DNA from: Opitutia bacterium
Lineage (GTDB): Bacteria > Verrucomicrobiota > Verrucomicrobiia > Opitutales > Opitutaceae
DNA: 6,046 bases
Assembly (NCBI GenBank): GCA_025351035.1
Contig: JANXWT010000449.1
Span: forward strand, 1-6,046
Direction: 5' to 3'
Shown here: in pieces, positions 4,708 through 6,046 of the stretch
Numbering within the stretch: position 1 is the first letter of the stretch
Layout of the letters: each line of letters starts with the position of its first letter
The notes under the pieces: model-generated
Database searches by the model: none
What the model was told of the DNA's origin: nothing
The model's input: the letters and a program-made list of their open reading frames with translations, nothing else
Program-made: the position numbers and the translations under genes

Positions 4708-6046
4708 ATGGGCAACTCAACCCCGATCTCCATGCTTGCCGAACTGCTTCTGTCTTCACTCCGCGGCGCGCTCCGTCGTCCCGGATTTTCGCTGGTCGTC
4801 ATTCTCATTGTTGCGTTGAGCCTCGGCCTCGCCACCACGGCGGGGCACCTCGCCTACGAAGTGTTCGCGCGGCCTCTTCCGTATGCGCAATCGGAACGGC
4901 TGTTCGTGCTCAGCAGCACCAATCCGCCGGAAGGCTGGCGGGAGGCGCCCGGTTCCATCGCGGAGTTCAAGCGCTATCAGCAGGAAGCGAAGCTGGACGA
5001 CCAGCTCGCGATTTTTTTCGAGCAGCCGAGCCTGAGCTTTGCGCCGGATGCTCCCGGTGCGGCGGCGGAGCGCTTCCCGGCCAGTTACGTGGAGCACATT
5101 TTTTTTCCGCTGCTCGGCGTGGCGCCAGCGCAGGGCCGAATCTTCAGCGCAGAGGAAACCTTGCCGGGCAGTGCACACGCCGTGGTGGTCATCAGTCATC
5201 GCTTTTGGCAGACGAAGCTCGGCGGCCGGCCGGAGGTCATCGGAACGACGCTCCGGCTGAGTGATCGCGCCTACGAGATCATCGGAGTTATGCCCGTTGG
5301 CTTTCGCGATGTTTCGCTGGAGTCGGGCAACCCGGAAATGTGGCTGCCGCTGCCGCTGGCCGCAGCCCAACTCGGCAACGACCTGTATTCCAATTACGCG
5401 TTGCGCCGCTGCCGTGGGCTGCTCCGGTTGAACGCCGGGGTCACACCCACCGCAGCACAGCAGGAGGCGGACGCCATTGGCCGGTTCATCGACCGCGAAC
5501 GCCCGGCGGACACGCTGGGCCGCGGTTTTTTGGTGGAGCCAATCCGGCACTATTTCTTCTGGCGCGTGCTGAAACCGGTTGGAGCACTGTTTATCGGCGC
5601 GCTGCTGGTGCTGGCCGTGGCGGCGGTGAATCTCGCCAATCTGTTCCTCGTGCAGGGGCTGCGTCGTTCGCAGGAATTGGCGGTGCGCGCGGCGCTGGGC
5701 GCAGACACCCGGCGCATCGGGCTTTCGGTATTCGCCGATGCCTTGGCGCCGCTGCTCGGCGGCGGTCTGCTGGCGTTGACGGTGGCCTTTGCTCTGGCGG
5801 CACTGCTGCGGCAGGCGTCGGTGCTGGTGCTGCCGGAGTTCGTCTCCTTCGATCTCTCTCCGGTGGCGCTGGCCGGAAGTTTTGCCCTGCTGCTATTTGT
5901 CGCGCTCGGAGCGACTCTAGTGCCGGTTCTGCGGGCCCGGCGGGTGGATCTGCGGGCAGCGCTGCAGTCCGGCGGCAGGAGTGTCGGCGGGGCGAGCGCC
6001 GGGCGCGGTCGCAATGTGCTGATTGCCGCCGAGGTGGCACTCGCCG
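4708..6046 (+). CDS. ADOP/MacB-type ABC transporter permease, N-terminal part (3' truncated)
   Basis: The frame is open from ATG 4708 to the window edge (446 codons visible). TM1 lies at about residues 27-50 (LVVILIVALSLGL) and is followed by RPLPYAQSERLFVL, the hallmark of acidobacterial-type duplicated orphan permeases. A MacB-like periplasmic domain follows, with VVVISHRFWQTKLGG and the YEIIGVMPVGFR signature. The FtsX domain then has TM segments at about 291-315, 339-370 and 387-410, with the cytoplasmic ELAVRAALGA motif at 323-332. The segment RGRNVLIAAEVALA at the edge is the usual start of the second half of such proteins, so roughly half of a typical ~800-residue protein is present. 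Members are inner-membrane proteins, often without an adjacent ATPase, as here; substrates are mostly unknown. In-frame ATGs at 4678 and 4732 are alternative starts; none has a convincing Shine-Dalgarno. Runs of seven T (5012-5018) and eight T (5099-5106) lie inside the gene. Confidence 0.9.
   Translation, partial: MGNSTPISMLAELLLSSLRGALRRPGFSLVVILIVALSLGLATTAGHLAYEVFARPLPYAQSERLFVLSSTNPPEGWREAPGSIAEFKRYQQEAKLDDQLAIFFEQPSLSFAPDAPGAAAERFPASYVEHIFFPLLGVAPAQGRIFSAEETLPGSAHAVVVISHRFWQTKLGGRPEVIGTTLRLSDRAYEIIGVMPVGFRDVSLESGNPEMWLPLPLAAAQLGNDLYSNYALRRCRGLLRLNAGVTPTAAQQEADAIGRFIDRERPADTLGRGFLVEPIRHYFFWRVLKPVGALFIGALLVLAVAAVNLANLFLVQGLRRSQELAVRAALGADTRRIGLSVFADALAPLLGGGLLALTVAFALAALLRQASVLVLPEFVSFDLSPVALAGSFALLLFVALGATLVPVLRARRVDLRAALQSGGRSVGGASAGRGRNVLIAAEVALA

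Noticed and set aside
4756..5550. A 264-codon minus-strand open frame opposite the permease
   Set aside because: It has no domain similarity that I recognise and shadow-like composition, and the plus-strand permease frame is strongly supported by family motifs.

Overview
The window is GC-rich, densely coding DNA from a Gram-negative-type bacterium. A fused branched-chain-type E1, an orphan ADOP/MacB-type permease and REP-like palindromes lying inside a reading frame together suggest a Verrucomicrobiota/Opitutales-like genome. That placement is inference from gene style and rests on no marker gene.

Layout. Positions 1-794 (+) are the 3' end of a FadJ/FadB-like 3-hydroxyacyl-CoA dehydrogenase, cut by the left edge. 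Converging on it with a 10-bp gap is a hicB-hicA toxin-antitoxin pair on the minus strand (1249 down to 805). Its genes overlap by 8 bp, and hicA appears to start at a TTG behind a clear GGAGG. A 168-bp divergent intergenic region (1250-1417) then leads into the main gene, 1418-4612 (+). This is one 1064-residue polypeptide holding E1-alpha, E1-beta, a lipoyl domain and the E2 acyltransferase of a 2-oxoacid dehydrogenase complex. From 4708 to the right edge (+) runs the N-terminal half of an ADOP/MacB-type ABC permease, also cut off.

How the genes fit together. The E1/E2 fusion would decarboxylate a 2-oxoacid (branched-chain type judging by E1 motifs), acylate its own lipoyl arm and pass the acyl group to CoA. 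The neighbouring dehydrogenase would act on hydroxyacyl-CoA esters further down such a catabolic route. No E3 (lipoamide dehydrogenase) gene is visible. The hicBA pair and the permease look functionally unrelated to this metabolism.

The most unusual features are in the fusion gene. All E1 and E2 activities are on one chain, no peripheral-subunit-binding domain is recognisable, and the linkers on both sides of the lipoyl domain are encoded by DNA palindromes. One of these is a 59-bp pair of inverted REP-like hairpins read in frame. No RNA gene, CRISPR array, insertion sequence or complete mobile element was seen.
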